Assembly: GCA_039105265.1 (NCBI GenBank)
Contig: JAPFFF010000090.1
Coordinates: forward strand, 1 to 64,000
Direction of reading: 5' to 3'
Length of the DNA stretch: 64,000 nucleotides
Source: Tritrichomonas musculus
Lineage: Eukaryota > Parabasalia > Tritrichomonadida > Tritrichomonadidae
The notes below the pieces were generated by a model, which saw only the letters and a list, made by a program, of their open reading frames with translations, ran no database searches and was not told where the DNA came from. Position 1 is the first letter of the stretch, and each line of letters starts with the position of its first letter. The translations under genes and the position numbers were made by a program. Shown in pieces: positions 51,590-63,919 of the stretch.

Positions 51590-53375
51590 TAATTATCTTA
51601 CAAAAGTGTTTGAGATTTGTGTTTTATTTAACTCTGTTCATTTGTGAGAAACGTTTGAATAAGAATAACTGAGATTAAGCTTTAATTTTTATTGATTTTA
51701 CTTAATTTCGAAATCGTTTATAATTATCTTACAAAAGTGTTTGAGATTTGTGTTTTATTTAACTCTGTTCATTTGTGAGAAATGTTAGATTAAGAATAAT
51801 TGAGATTAAGCTTTAATTTTTACTGATTTTACTTAATTTCGAAATCGTTTTTAATTATCTTACAAAAGTGTTTGAGATTTGTGTTTTATTTAACTCTGTT
51901 CACTTGTGAGAAACGTTTGAATAGGAATAATTGAGATTAAGCTTTAATTTTTACTGATTTTACTTAATTTCGAAATCGTTTTTAATTATCTTACAAAAGT
52001 GTTTGAGATTTGTGTTTTATTTAACTCTGTTCATTTGTGAGAAATGTTAGAATAAGAATAACTGAGATTAAGCTTTAATTTTTACTGATTTTACTTAATT
52101 TCGAAATCGTTTATAATTATCTTACAAAAGTGTTTGAGATTTGTGTTTTATTTAACTCTGTTCATTTGTGAGAAACGTTTGAATAAGAATAACTGAGATT
52201 AAGCTTTAATTTTTACTGATTTTACTTAATTTCGAAATCTTTTTCATTTATCTTACAAAAGTGTTTGAGATTTGTGTTTTATTTAACTCTGTTCACTTGT
52301 GAGAAACGTTTGAATAAGAATAATTGATATTGCGATTTAATCTTTATTGATTTTACTTAATTTCGAAATCGTTTTTAATTATCTTACAAAAGTGTTTGAG
52401 ATTTGTGTTTTATTTAACTCTGTTCACTTGTGTGAAATGTTAGATTAAGAATAACTGAGATTAAGCTTTAATTTTTACTGATTTTACTTAATTTCGAAAT
52501 CGTTTTTAATTATCTTACAAAAGTGTTTGAGATTTGTGTTTTATTTAACTCTGTTCACTTGTGAGAAACGTTTGAATAGGAATAATTGAGATTAAGCTTT
52601 AATTTTTACTGATTTTACTTAATTTCGAAATCGTTTATAATTATCTTACAAAAGTGTTTGAGATTTGTGTTTTATTTAACTCTGTTCACTTGTGAGAAAC
52701 GTTTGAATAGGAATAATTGAGATTAAGCTTTAATTTTTACTGATTTTACTTAATTTCGAAATCGTTTATAATTATCTTACAAAAGTGTTTGAGATTTGTG
52801 TTTTATTTAACTCTGTTCACTTGTGAGAAACGTTTGAATAGGAATAATTGAGATTAAGCTTTAATTTTTACTGATTTTACTTAATTTCGAAATCGTTTAT
52901 AATTATCTTACAAAAGTGTTTGAGATTTATGTTTTATTTAACTCTGTTCACTTGTGAGAAACGTTTGAATAAGAATAATTGATATTGCGATTTAATCTTT
53001 ATTGATTTTACTTAATTTCGAAATCGTTTATAATTATCTTACAAAAGTGTTTGAGATTTGTGTTTTATTTAACTCTGTTCACTTGTGAGAAACGTTTGAA
53101 TAGGAATAATTGAGATTAAGCTTTAATTTTTACTGATTTTACTTAATTTCGAAATCGTTTTTAATTATCTTACAAAAGTGTTTGAGATTTGTGTTTTATT
53201 TAACTCTGTTCACTTGTGAGAAACGTTTGAATAGGAATAATTGAGATTAAGCTTTAATTTTTACTGATTTTACTTAATTTCGAAATCGTTTATAATTATC
53301 TTACAAAAGTGTTTGAGATTTGTGTTTTATTTAACTCTGTTCACTTGTGAGAAACGTTTGAATAGGAATAATTGA
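51590..53375 (+). repeat. 1.8-kb segment, copy 2 of the right-half super-repeat
   Basis: The partner of 45073-46858, with ATGTTAGATT at 51782, TCTTTTTCATTTATC at 52238 and TTGTGTGAAATG at 52428. Its first 0.8 kb also matches 57,632-58,487 at an offset of 6,192 bp (47x131 plus the 35-bp partial unit). It is followed within 30 bp by the partial-monomer junction at 53405. Confidence 0.87.
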
Positions 53376-53404
53376 GATTAAGCTTTAATTTTTACTGATT
53401 TTAC

Positions 53405-53439
53405 TTAATTTCGAAATCGTTTTTAATTATCTTACAAAC
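53405..53439 (+). repeat. 35-bp partial monomer at a super-repeat junction
   Basis: Positions 1-35 of a monomer (TTAATTTCG to CTTACAAAC) are followed at 53440 by a new position 1. Seen from the neighbours, 96 bp are missing. To its left the sequence matches 45-46.9 kb at a 50-monomer register; to its right it matches 47281 onward at a 47-monomer register. The join therefore looks like a breakpoint that removed about 358 bp (3x131 minus 35) relative to the source. One base (A) of microhomology is possible. Confidence 0.9.
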
Positions 53440-56400
53440 TTAATTTCGAAATCGTTTTTAATTATCTTACAAAAGTGTTTGAGATTTGTGTTTTATTTAA
53501 CTCTGTTCACTTGTGAGAAACGTTTGAATAGGAATAATTGATATTGCGATTTAATTTTTACTGATTTTACTTAATTTCGAAATCGTTTTTAATTATCTTA
53601 CAAAAGTGTTTGAGATTTGTGTTTTATTTAACTCTGTTCACTTGTGAGAAACGTTTGAATAAGAATAATTGATATTGCGATTTAATCTTTATTGATTTTA
53701 CTTAATTTCGAAATCGTTTTTAATTATCTTACAAAAGTGTTTGAGATTTGTGTTTTATTTAACTCTGTTCATTTGTGAGAAATGTTAGAATAAGAATAAC
53801 TGAGATTAAGCTTTAATTTTTACTGATTTTACTTAATTTCGAAATCGTTTTTAATTATCTTACAAAAGTGTTTGAGATTTGTGTTTTATTTAACTCTGTT
53901 CATTTGTGAGAAACGTTTGAATAAGAATAACTGAGATTAAGCTTTAATTTTTACTGATTTTACTTAATTTCGAAATCGTTTATAATTATCTTACAAAAGT
54001 GTTTGAGATTTGTGTTTTATTTAACTCTGTTCACTTGTGAGAAACGTTTGAATAAGAATAATTGATATTGCGATTTAATCTTTATTGATTTTACTTAATT
54101 TCGAAATCGTTTTTAATTATCTTACAAAAGTGTTTGAGATTTGTGTTTTATTTAACTCTGTTCATTTGTGAGAAATGTTAGAATAAGAATAACTGAGATT
54201 AAGCTTTAATTTTTACTGATTTTACTTAATTTCGAAATCGTTTTTAATTATCTTACAAAAGTGTTTGAGATTTGTGTTTTATTTAACTCTGTTCATTTGT
54301 GAGAAACGTTTGAATAAGAATAACTGAGATTAAGCTTTAATTTTTACTGATTTTACTTAATTTCGAAATCGTTTATAATTATCTTACAAAAGTGTTTGAG
54401 ATTTGTGTTTTATTTAACTCTGTTCACTTGTGAGAAACGTTTGAATAAGAATAATTGATATTGCGATTTAATCTTTATTGATTTTACTTAATTTCGAAAT
54501 CGTTTATAATTATCTTACAAAAGTGTTTGAGATTTGTGTTTTATTTAACTCTGTTCACTTGTGAGAAACGTTTGAATAGGAATAATTGAGATTAAGCTTT
54601 AATTTTTACTGATTTTACTTAATTTCGAAATCGTTTATAATTATCTTACAAAAGTGTTTGAGATTTGTGTTTTATTTAACTCTGTTCATTTGTGAGAAAC
54701 GTTTGAATAAGAATAACTGAGATTAAGCTTTAATTTTTACTGATTTTACTTAATTTCGAAATCGTTTATAATTATCTTACAAAAGTGTTTGAGATTTGTG
54801 TTTTATTTAACTCTGTTCATTTGTGAGAAATGTTAGAATAAGAATAACTGAGATTAAGCTTTAATTTTTACTGATTTTACTTAATTTCGAAATCGTTTTT
54901 AATTATCTTACAAAAGTGTTTGAGATTTGTGTTTTATTTAACTCTGTTCATTTGTGAGAAACGTTTGAATAAGAATAACTGAGATTAAGCTTTAATTTTT
55001 ACTGATTTTACTTAATTTCGAAATCGTTTATAATTATCTTACAAAAGTGTTTGAGATTTGTGTTTTATTTAACTCTGTTCACTTGTGAGAAACGTTTGAA
55101 TAAGAATAATTGATATTGCGATTTAATCTTTATTGATTTTACTTAATTTCGAAATCGTTTTTAATTATCTTACAAAAGTGTTTGAGATTTGTGTTTTATT
55201 TAACTCTGTTCACTTGTGAGAAACGTTTGAATAGGAATAATTGAGATTAAGCTTTAATTTTTACTGATTTTACTTAATTTCGAAATCGTTTTTAATTATC
55301 TTACAAAAGTGTTTGAGATTTATGTTTTATTTAACTCTGTTCACTTGTGAGAAACGTTTGAATAAGAATAATTGATATTGCGATTTAATTTTTACTGATT
55401 TTACTTAATTTCGAAATCGTTTTTAATTATCTTACAAAAGTGTTTGAGATTTGTGTTTTATTTAACTCTGTTCACTTGTGAGAAACGTTTGAATAAGAAT
55501 AATTGATATTGCGATTTAATCTTTATTGATTTTACTTAATTTCGAAATCGTTTTTAATTATCTTACAAAAGTGTTTGAGATTTGTGTTTTATTTAACTCT
55601 GTTCACTTGTGAGAAACGTTTGAATAAGAATAATTGATATTGCGATTTAATCTTTATTGATTTTACTTAATTTCGAAATCGTTTTTAATTATCTTACAAA
55701 AGTGTTTGAGATTTGTGTTTTATTTAACTCTGTTCATTTGTGAGAAATGTTAGAATAAGAATAACTGAGATTAAGCTTTAATTTTTACTGATTTTACTTA
55801 ATTTCGAAATCGTTTTTAATTATCTTACAAAAGTGTTTGAGATTTGTGTTTTATTTAACTCTGTTCATTTGTGAGAAACGTTTGAATAAGAATAACTGAG
55901 ATTAAGCTTTAATTTTTACTGATTTTAATTAATTTCGAAATCGTTTATAATTATCTTACAAAAGTGTTTGAGATTTGTGTTTTATTTAACTCTGTTCACT
56001 TGTGAGAAACGTTTGAATAGGAATAATTGATATTGCGATTTAATTTTTACTGATTTTACTTAATTTCGAAATCGTTTTTAATTATCTTACAAAAGTGTTT
56101 GAGATTTATGTTTTATTTAACTCTGTTCACTTGTGAGAAACGTTTGAATAAGAATAATTGATATTGCGATTTAATCTTTATTGATTTTACTTAATTTCGA
56201 AATCGTTTTTAATTATCTTACAAAAGTGTTTGAGATTTGTGTTTTATTTAACTCTGTTCACTTGTGAGAAACGTTTGAATAAGAATAATTGATATTGCGA
56301 TTTAATCTTTATTGATTTTACTTAATTTCGAAATCGTTTTTAATTATCTTACAAAAGTGTTTGAGATTTGTGTTTTATTTAACTCTGTTCACTTGTGAGA

Positions 56401-57099
56401 AACGTTTGAATAGGAATAATTGAGATTAAGCTTTAATTTTTACTGATTTTACTTAATTTCGAAATCGTTTATAATTATCTTACAAAAGTGTTTGAGATTT
56501 ATGTTTTATTTAACTCTGTTCACTTGTGAGAAACGTTTGAATAAGAATAATTGATATTGCGATTTAATCTTTATTGATTTTACTTAATTTCGAAATCGTT
56601 TATAATTATCTTACAAAAGTGTTTGAGATTTGTGTTTTATTTAACTCTGTTCACTTGTGAGAAACGTTTGAATAGGAATAATTGAGATTAAGCTTTAATT
56701 TTTACTGATTTTACTTAATTTCGAAATCGTTTATAATTATCTTACAAAAGTGTTTGAGATTTGTGTTTTATTTAACTCTGTTCACTTGTGAGAAACGTTT
56801 GAATAGGAATAATTGATATTGCGATTTAATTTTTACTGATTTTACTTAATTTCGAAATCGTTTTTAATTATCTTACAAAAGTGTTTGAGATTTGTGTTTT
56901 ATTTAACTCTGTTCACTTGTGAGAAACGTTTGAATAAGAATAATTGATATTGCGATTTAATCTTTATTGATTTTACTTAATTTCGAAATCGTTTTTAATT
57001 ATCTTACAAAAGTGTTTGAGATTTGTGTTTTATTTAACTCTGTTCACTTGTGAGAAACGTTTGAATAAGAATAATTGATATTGCGATTTAATCTTTATT
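53440..57099 (+). repeat. 3.7-kb duplicated segment, copy 2
   Basis: The partner of 47281-50940. It begins immediately after the 35-bp partial monomer and retains the sequence that copy 1 lost at 50940. It includes the C131-to-A marker at 55928 and 49A units near 55274, 56060 and 56453, in the same places as copy 1. Confidence 0.9.
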
Positions 57100-57631
57100 G
57101 ATTTTACTTAATTTCGAAATCGTTTTTAATTATCTTACAAAAGTGTTTGAGATTTGTGTTTTATTTAACTCTGTTCATTTGTGAGAAATGTTAGAATAAG
57201 AATAACTGAGATTAAGCTTTAATTTTTACTGATTTTACTTAATTTCGAAATCGTTTTTAATTATCTTACAAAAGTGTTTGAGATTTGTGTTTTATTTAAC
57301 TCTGTTCATTTGTGAGAAACGTTTGAATAAGAATAACTGAGATTAAGCTTTAATTTTTACTGATTTTACTTAATTTCGAAATCGTTTATAATTATCTTAC
57401 AAAAGTGTTTGAGATTTGTGTTTTATTTAACTCTGTTCACTTGTGAGAAACGTTTGAATAAGAATAATTGATATTGCGATTTAATCTTTATTGATTTTAC
57501 TTAATTTCGAAATCGTTTATAATTATCTTACAAAAGTGTTTGAGATTTGTGTTTTATTTAACTCTGTTCATTTGTGAGAAATGTTAGAATAAGAATAACT
57601 GAGATTAAGCTTTAATTTTTACTGATTTTAC

Positions 57632-58487
57632 TTAATTTCGAAATCGTTTTTAATTATCTTACAAAAGTGTTTGAGATTTGTGTTTTATTTAACTCTGTTC
57701 ATTTGTGAGAAACGTTTGAATAAGAATAACTGAGATTAAGCTTTAATTTTTATTGATTTTACTTAATTTCGAAATCGTTTATAATTATCTTACAAAAGTG
57801 TTTGAGATTTGTGTTTTATTTAACTCTGTTCATTTGTGAGAAACGTTTGAATAAGAATAACTGAGATTAAGCTTTAATTTTTATTGATTTTACTTAATTT
57901 CGAAATCGTTTATAATTATCTTACAAAAGTGTTTGAGATTTGTGTTTTATTTAACTCTGTTCATTTGTGAGAAATGTTAGATTAAGAATAATTGAGATTA
58001 AGCTTTAATTTTTACTGATTTTACTTAATTTCGAAATCGTTTTTAATTATCTTACAAAAGTGTTTGAGATTTGTGTTTTATTTAACTCTGTTCACTTGTG
58101 AGAAACGTTTGAATAGGAATAATTGAGATTAAGCTTTAATTTTTACTGATTTTACTTAATTTCGAAATCGTTTTTAATTATCTTACAAAAGTGTTTGAGA
58201 TTTGTGTTTTATTTAACTCTGTTCATTTGTGAGAAATGTTAGAATAAGAATAACTGAGATTAAGCTTTAATTTTTACTGATTTTACTTAATTTCGAAATC
58301 GTTTATAATTATCTTACAAAAGTGTTTGAGATTTGTGTTTTATTTAACTCTGTTCATTTGTGAGAAACGTTTGAATAAGAATAACTGAGATTAAGCTTTA
58401 ATTTTTACTGATTTTACTTAATTTCGAAATCTTTTTCATTTATCTTACAAAAGTGTTTGAGATTTGTGTTTTATTTAACTCTGTTCA
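57632..58487 (+). repeat. 0.86-kb segment, copy 3 of the right-half super-repeat
   Basis: The order is W, W(19A), ATGTTAGATT unit (57974), S, Q, R(19A), TCTTTTTCATTTATC unit (58430). It matches 51,440-52,295 at an offset of 6,192 bp. It diverges at position 71 of the last unit (T here, C in the other two copies). Together with 45073 and 51590 this gives three successive copies at about 6.2-6.5 kb spacing. Confidence 0.85.
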
Positions 58488-59072
58488 TTTGTGAGAAACG
58501 TTTGAATAAGAATAATTGAGATTAAGCTTTAATTTTTACTGATTTTACTTAATTTCGAAATCGTTTATAATTATCTTACAAAAGTGTTTGAGATTTGTGT
58601 TTTATTTAACTCTGTTCACTTGTGAGAAACGTTTGAATAAGAATAATTGATATTGCGATTTAATCTTTATTGATTTTACTTAATTTCGAAATCGTTTTTA
58701 ATTATCTTACAAAAGTGTTTGAGATTTGTGTTTTATTTAACTCTGTTCACTTGTGAGAAACGTTTGAATAGGAATAATTGATATTGCGATTTAATTTTTA
58801 CTGATTTTACTTAATTTCGAAATCGTTTTTAATTATCTTACAAAAGTGTTTGAGATTTGTGTTTTATTTAACTCTGTTCACTTGTGAGAAACGTTTGAAT
58901 AAGAATAATTGATATTGCGATTTAATCTTTATTGATTTTACTTAATTTCGAAATCGTTTTTAATTATCTTACAAAAGTGTTTGAGATTTGTGTTTTATTT
59001 AACTCTGTTCACTTGTGAGAAACGTTTGAATAAGAATAATTGATATTGCGATTTAATCTTTATTGATTTTAC

Positions 59073-61692
59073 TTAATTTCGAAATCGTTTTTAATTATCT
59101 TACAAAAGTGTTTGAGATTTGTGTTTTATTTAACTCTGTTCACTTGTGTGAAATGTTAGATTAAGAATAACTGAGATTAAGCTTTAATTTTTACTGATTT
59201 TACTTAATTTCGAAATCGTTTTTAATTATCTTACAAAAGTGTTTGAGATTTGTGTTTTATTTAACTCTGTTCACTTGTGAGAAACGTTTGAATAGGAATA
59301 ATTGAGATTAAGCTTTAATTTTTACTGATTTTACTTAATTTCGAAATCGTTTATAATTATCTTACAAAAGTGTTTGAGATTTGTGTTTTATTTAACTCTG
59401 TTCACTTGTGAGAAACGTTTGAATAGGAATAATTGAGATTAAGCTTTAATTTTTACTGATTTTACTTAATTTCGAAATCGTTTATAATTATCTTACAAAA
59501 GTGTTTGAGATTTGTGTTTTATTTAACTCTGTTCACTTGTGAGAAACGTTTGAATAGGAATAATTGAGATTAAGCTTTAATTTTTACTAATTTTACTTAA
59601 TTTCGAAATCGTTTATAATTATCTTACAAAAGTGTTTGAGATTTGTGTTTTATTTAACTCTGTTCACTTGTGAGAAACGTTTGAATAAGAATAATTGATA
59701 TTGCGATTTAATCTTTATTGATTTTACTTAATTTCGAAATCGTTTATAATTATCTTACAAAAGTGTTTGAGATTTGTGTTTTATTTAACTCTGTTCACTT
59801 GTGAGAAACGTTTGAATAGGAATAATTGAGATTAAGCTTTAATTTTTACTGATTTTACTTAATTTCGAAATCGTTTTTAATTATCTTACAAAAGTGTTTG
59901 AGATTTGTGTTTTATTTAACTCTGTTCACTTGTGAGAAACGTTTGAATAGGAATAATTGAGATTAAGCTTTAATTTTTACTGATTTTACTTAATTTCGAA
60001 ATCGTTTATAATTATCTTACAAAAGTGTTTGAGATTTGTGTTTTATTTAACTCTGTTCACTTGTGAGAAACGTTTGAATAGGAATAATTGAGATTAAGCT
60101 TTAATTTTTACTGATTTTACTTAATTTCGAAATCGTTTATAATTATCTTACAAAAGTGTTTGAGATTTGTGTTTTATTTAACTCTGTTCACTTGTGAGAA
60201 ACGTTTGAATAGGAATAATTGATATTGCGATTTAATTTTTACTGATTTTACTTAATTTCGAAATCGTTTTTAATTATCTTACAAAAGTGTTTGAGATTTG
60301 TGTTTTATTTAACTCTGTTCACTTGTGAGAAACGTTTGAATAGGAATAATTGATATTGCGATTTAATTTTTACTGATTTTACTTAATTTCGAAATCGTTT
60401 TTAATTATCTTACAAAAGTGTTTGAGATTTGTGTTTTATTTAACTCTGTTCACTTGTGAGAAACGTTTGAATAAGAATAATTGATATTGCGATTTAATCT
60501 TTATTGATTTTACTTAATTTCGAAATCGTTTATAATTATCTTACAAAAGTGTTTGAGATTTGTGTTTTATTTAACTCTGTTCATTTGTGAGAAACGTTTG
60601 AATAGGAATAATTGATATTGCGATTTAATCTTTATTGATTTTACTTAATTTCGAAATCGTTTTTAATTATCTTACAAAAGTGTTTGAGATTTGTGTTTTA
60701 TTTAACTCTGTTCATTTGTGAGAAATGTTAGAATAAGAATAACTGAGATTAAGCTTTAATTTTTACTGATTTTACTTAATTTCGAAATCGTTTTTAATTA
60801 TCTTACAAAAGTGTTTGAGATTTGTGTTTTATTTAACTCTGTTCATTTGTGAGAAACGTTTGAATAAGAATAACTGAGATTAAGCTTTAATTTTTACTGA
60901 TTTTACTTAATTTCGAAATCGTTTATAATTATCTTACAAAAGTGTTTGAGATTTGTGTTTTATTTAACTCTGTTCACTTGTGAGAAACGTTTGAATAAGA
61001 ATAATTGATATTGCGATTTAATCTTTATTGATTTTACTTAATTTCGAAATCGTTTTTAATTATCTTACAAAAGTGTTTGAGATTTGTGTTTTATTTAACT
61101 CTGTTCATTTGTGAGAAACGTTTGAATAAGAATAACTGAGATTAAGCTTTAATTTTTACTGATTTTACTTAATTTCGAAATCGTTTTTAATTATCTTACA
61201 AAAGTGTTTGAGATTTGTGTTTTATTTAACTCTGTTCATTTGTGAGAAACGTTTGAATAAGAATAACTGAGATTAAGCTTTAATTTTTACTGATTTTACT
61301 TAATTTCGAAATCGTTTATAATTATCTTACAAAAGTGTTTGAGATTTGTGTTTTATTTAACTCTGTTCACTTGTGAGAAACGTTTGAATAGGAATAATTG
61401 ATATTGCGATTTAATTTTTACTGATTTTACTTAATTTCGAAATCGTTTTTAATTATCTTACAAAAGTGTTTGAGATTTGTGTTTTATTTAACTCTGTTCA
61501 CTTGTGAGAAACGTTTGAATAAGAATAATTGATATTGCGATTTAATCTTTATTGATTTTACTTAATTTCGAAATCGTTTTTAATTATCTTACAAAAGTGT
61601 TTGAGATTTGTGTTTTATTTAACTCTGTTCACTTGTGAGAAACGTTTGAATAGGAATAATTGATATTGCGATTTAATCTTTATTGATTTTAC
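59073..61692 (+). repeat. 20-monomer (2,620-bp) repeat unit, copy 1
   Basis: This starts with the 77T unit (TTGTGTGAAATG at 59144), followed by S, S, S (with 124A at 59589), P, S, S, S, U and so on. The 77T unit returns at 61764, exactly 20x131 bp later, again followed by S, S, S, P, S, S, S, U. The early part also matches 52357-53404 at 51 monomers (with the 35-bp unit), so the module is present at several spacings. Confidence 0.8.
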
Positions 61693-63919
61693 TTAATTTC
61701 GAAATCGTTTTTAATTATCTTACAAAAGTGTTTGAGATTTGTGTTTTATTTAACTCTGTTCACTTGTGTGAAATGTTAGATTAAGAATAACTGAGATTAA
61801 GCTTTAATTTTTACTGATTTTACTTAATTTCGAAATCGTTTTTAATTATCTTACAAAAGTGTTTGAGATTTGTGTTTTATTTAACTCTGTTCACTTGTGA
61901 GAAACGTTTGAATAGGAATAATTGAGATTAAGCTTTAATTTTTACTGATTTTACTTAATTTCGAAATCGTTTATAATTATCTTACAAAAGTGTTTGAGAT
62001 TTGTGTTTTATTTAACTCTGTTCACTTGTGAGAAACGTTTGAATAGGAATAATTGAGATTAAGCTTTAATTTTTACTGATTTTACTTAATTTCGAAATCG
62101 TTTATAATTATCTTACAAAAGTGTTTGAGATTTGTGTTTTATTTAACTCTGTTCACTTGTGAGAAACGTTTGAATAGGAATAATTGAGATTAAGCTTTAA
62201 TTTTTACTGATTTTACTTAATTTCGAAATCGTTTATAATTATCTTACAAAAGTGTTTGAGATTTATGTTTTATTTAACTCTGTTCACTTGTGAGAAACGT
62301 TTGAATAAGAATAATTGATATTGCGATTTAATCTTTATTGATTTTACTTAATTTCGAAATCGTTTATAATTATCTTACAAAAGTGTTTGAGATTTGTGTT
62401 TTATTTAACTCTGTTCACTTGTGAGAAACGTTTGAATAGGAATAATTGAGATTAAGCTTTAATTTTTACTGATTTTACTTAATTTCGAAATCGTTTTTAA
62501 TTATCTTACAAAAGTGTTTGAGATTTGTGTTTTATTTAACTCTGTTCACTTGTGAGAAACGTTTGAATAGGAATAATTGAGATTAAGCTTTAATTTTTAC
62601 TGATTTTACTTAATTTCGAAATCGTTTATAATTATCTTACAAAAGTGTTTGAGATTTGTGTTTTATTTAACTCTGTTCACTTGTGAGAAACGTTTGAATA
62701 GGAATAATTGAGATTAAGCTTTAATTTTTACTGATTTTACTTAATTTCGAAATCGTTTTTAATTATCTTACAAAAGTGTTTGAGATTTGTGTTTTATTTA
62801 ACTCTGTTCACTTGTGAGAAACGTTTGAATAGGAATAATTGATATTGCGATTTAATTTTTACTGATTTTACTTAATTTCGAAATCGTTTTTAATTATCTT
62901 ACAAAAGTGTTTGAGATTTGTGTTTTATTTAACTCTGTTCACTTGTGAGAAACGTTTGAATAAGAATAATTGATATTGCGATTTAATCTTTATTGATTTT
63001 ACTTAATTTCGAAATCGTTTTTAATTATCTTACAAAAGTGTTTGAGATTTGTGTTTTATTTAACTCTGTTCATTTGTGAGAAATGTTAGAATAAGAATAA
63101 CTGAGATTAAGCTTTAATTTTTACTGATTTTACTTAATTTCGAAATCGTTTTTAATTATCTTACAAAAGTGTTTGAGATTTGTGTTTTATTTAACTCTGT
63201 TCATTTGTGAGAAACGTTTGAATAAGAATAACTGAGATTAAGCTTTAATTTTTACTGATTTTACTTAATTTCGAAATCGTTTATAATTATCTTACAAAAG
63301 TGTTTGAGATTTGTGTTTTATTTAACTCTGTTCACTTGTGAGAAACGTTTGAATAAGAATAATTGATATTGCGATTTAATCTTTATTGATTTTACTTAAT
63401 TTCGAAATCGTTTTTAATTATCTTACAAAAGTGTTTGAGATTTGTGTTTTATTTAACTCTGTTCATTTGTGAGAAATGTTAGAATAAGAATAACTGAGAT
63501 TAAGCTTTAATTTTTACTGATTTTACTTAATTTCGAAATCGTTTTTAATTATCTTACAAAAGTGTTTGAGATTTGTGTTTTATTTAACTCTGTTCATTTG
63601 TGAGAAACGTTTGAATAAGAATAACTGAGATTAAGCTTTAATTTTTACTGATTTTACTTAATTTCGAAATCGTTTATAATTATCTTACAAAAGTGTTTGA
63701 GATTTGTGTTTTATTTAACTCTGTTCACTTGTGAGAAACGTTTGAATAAGAATAATTGATATTGCGATTTAATCTTTATTGATTTTACTTAATTTCGAAA
63801 TCGTTTATAATTATCTTACAAAAGTGTTTGAGATTTGTGTTTTATTTAACTCTGTTCATTTGTGAGAAATGTTAGAATAAGAATAACTGAGATTAAGCTT
63901 TAATTTTTACTGATTTTAC
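61693..63919 (+). repeat. 20-monomer repeat unit, copy 2 (about 17 monomers, continuing past the last full unit)
   Basis: The order is 77T unit, S, S, S, P(49A), S, S, S, U, P, Q, R, P, Q, R, P, Q. The P here has 49A whereas the matching unit at 59597 has 49G, and 124A of copy 1 is absent. The tail of the window returns to P-Q-R trimers. Confidence 0.78.

Noticed and set aside
53405-53439. Target-site duplication or excision footprint of a transposon
   Set aside because: The 35 bp are exactly positions 1-35 of the monomer and the flanks switch super-repeat register, so a rearrangement junction explains it without a transposon.
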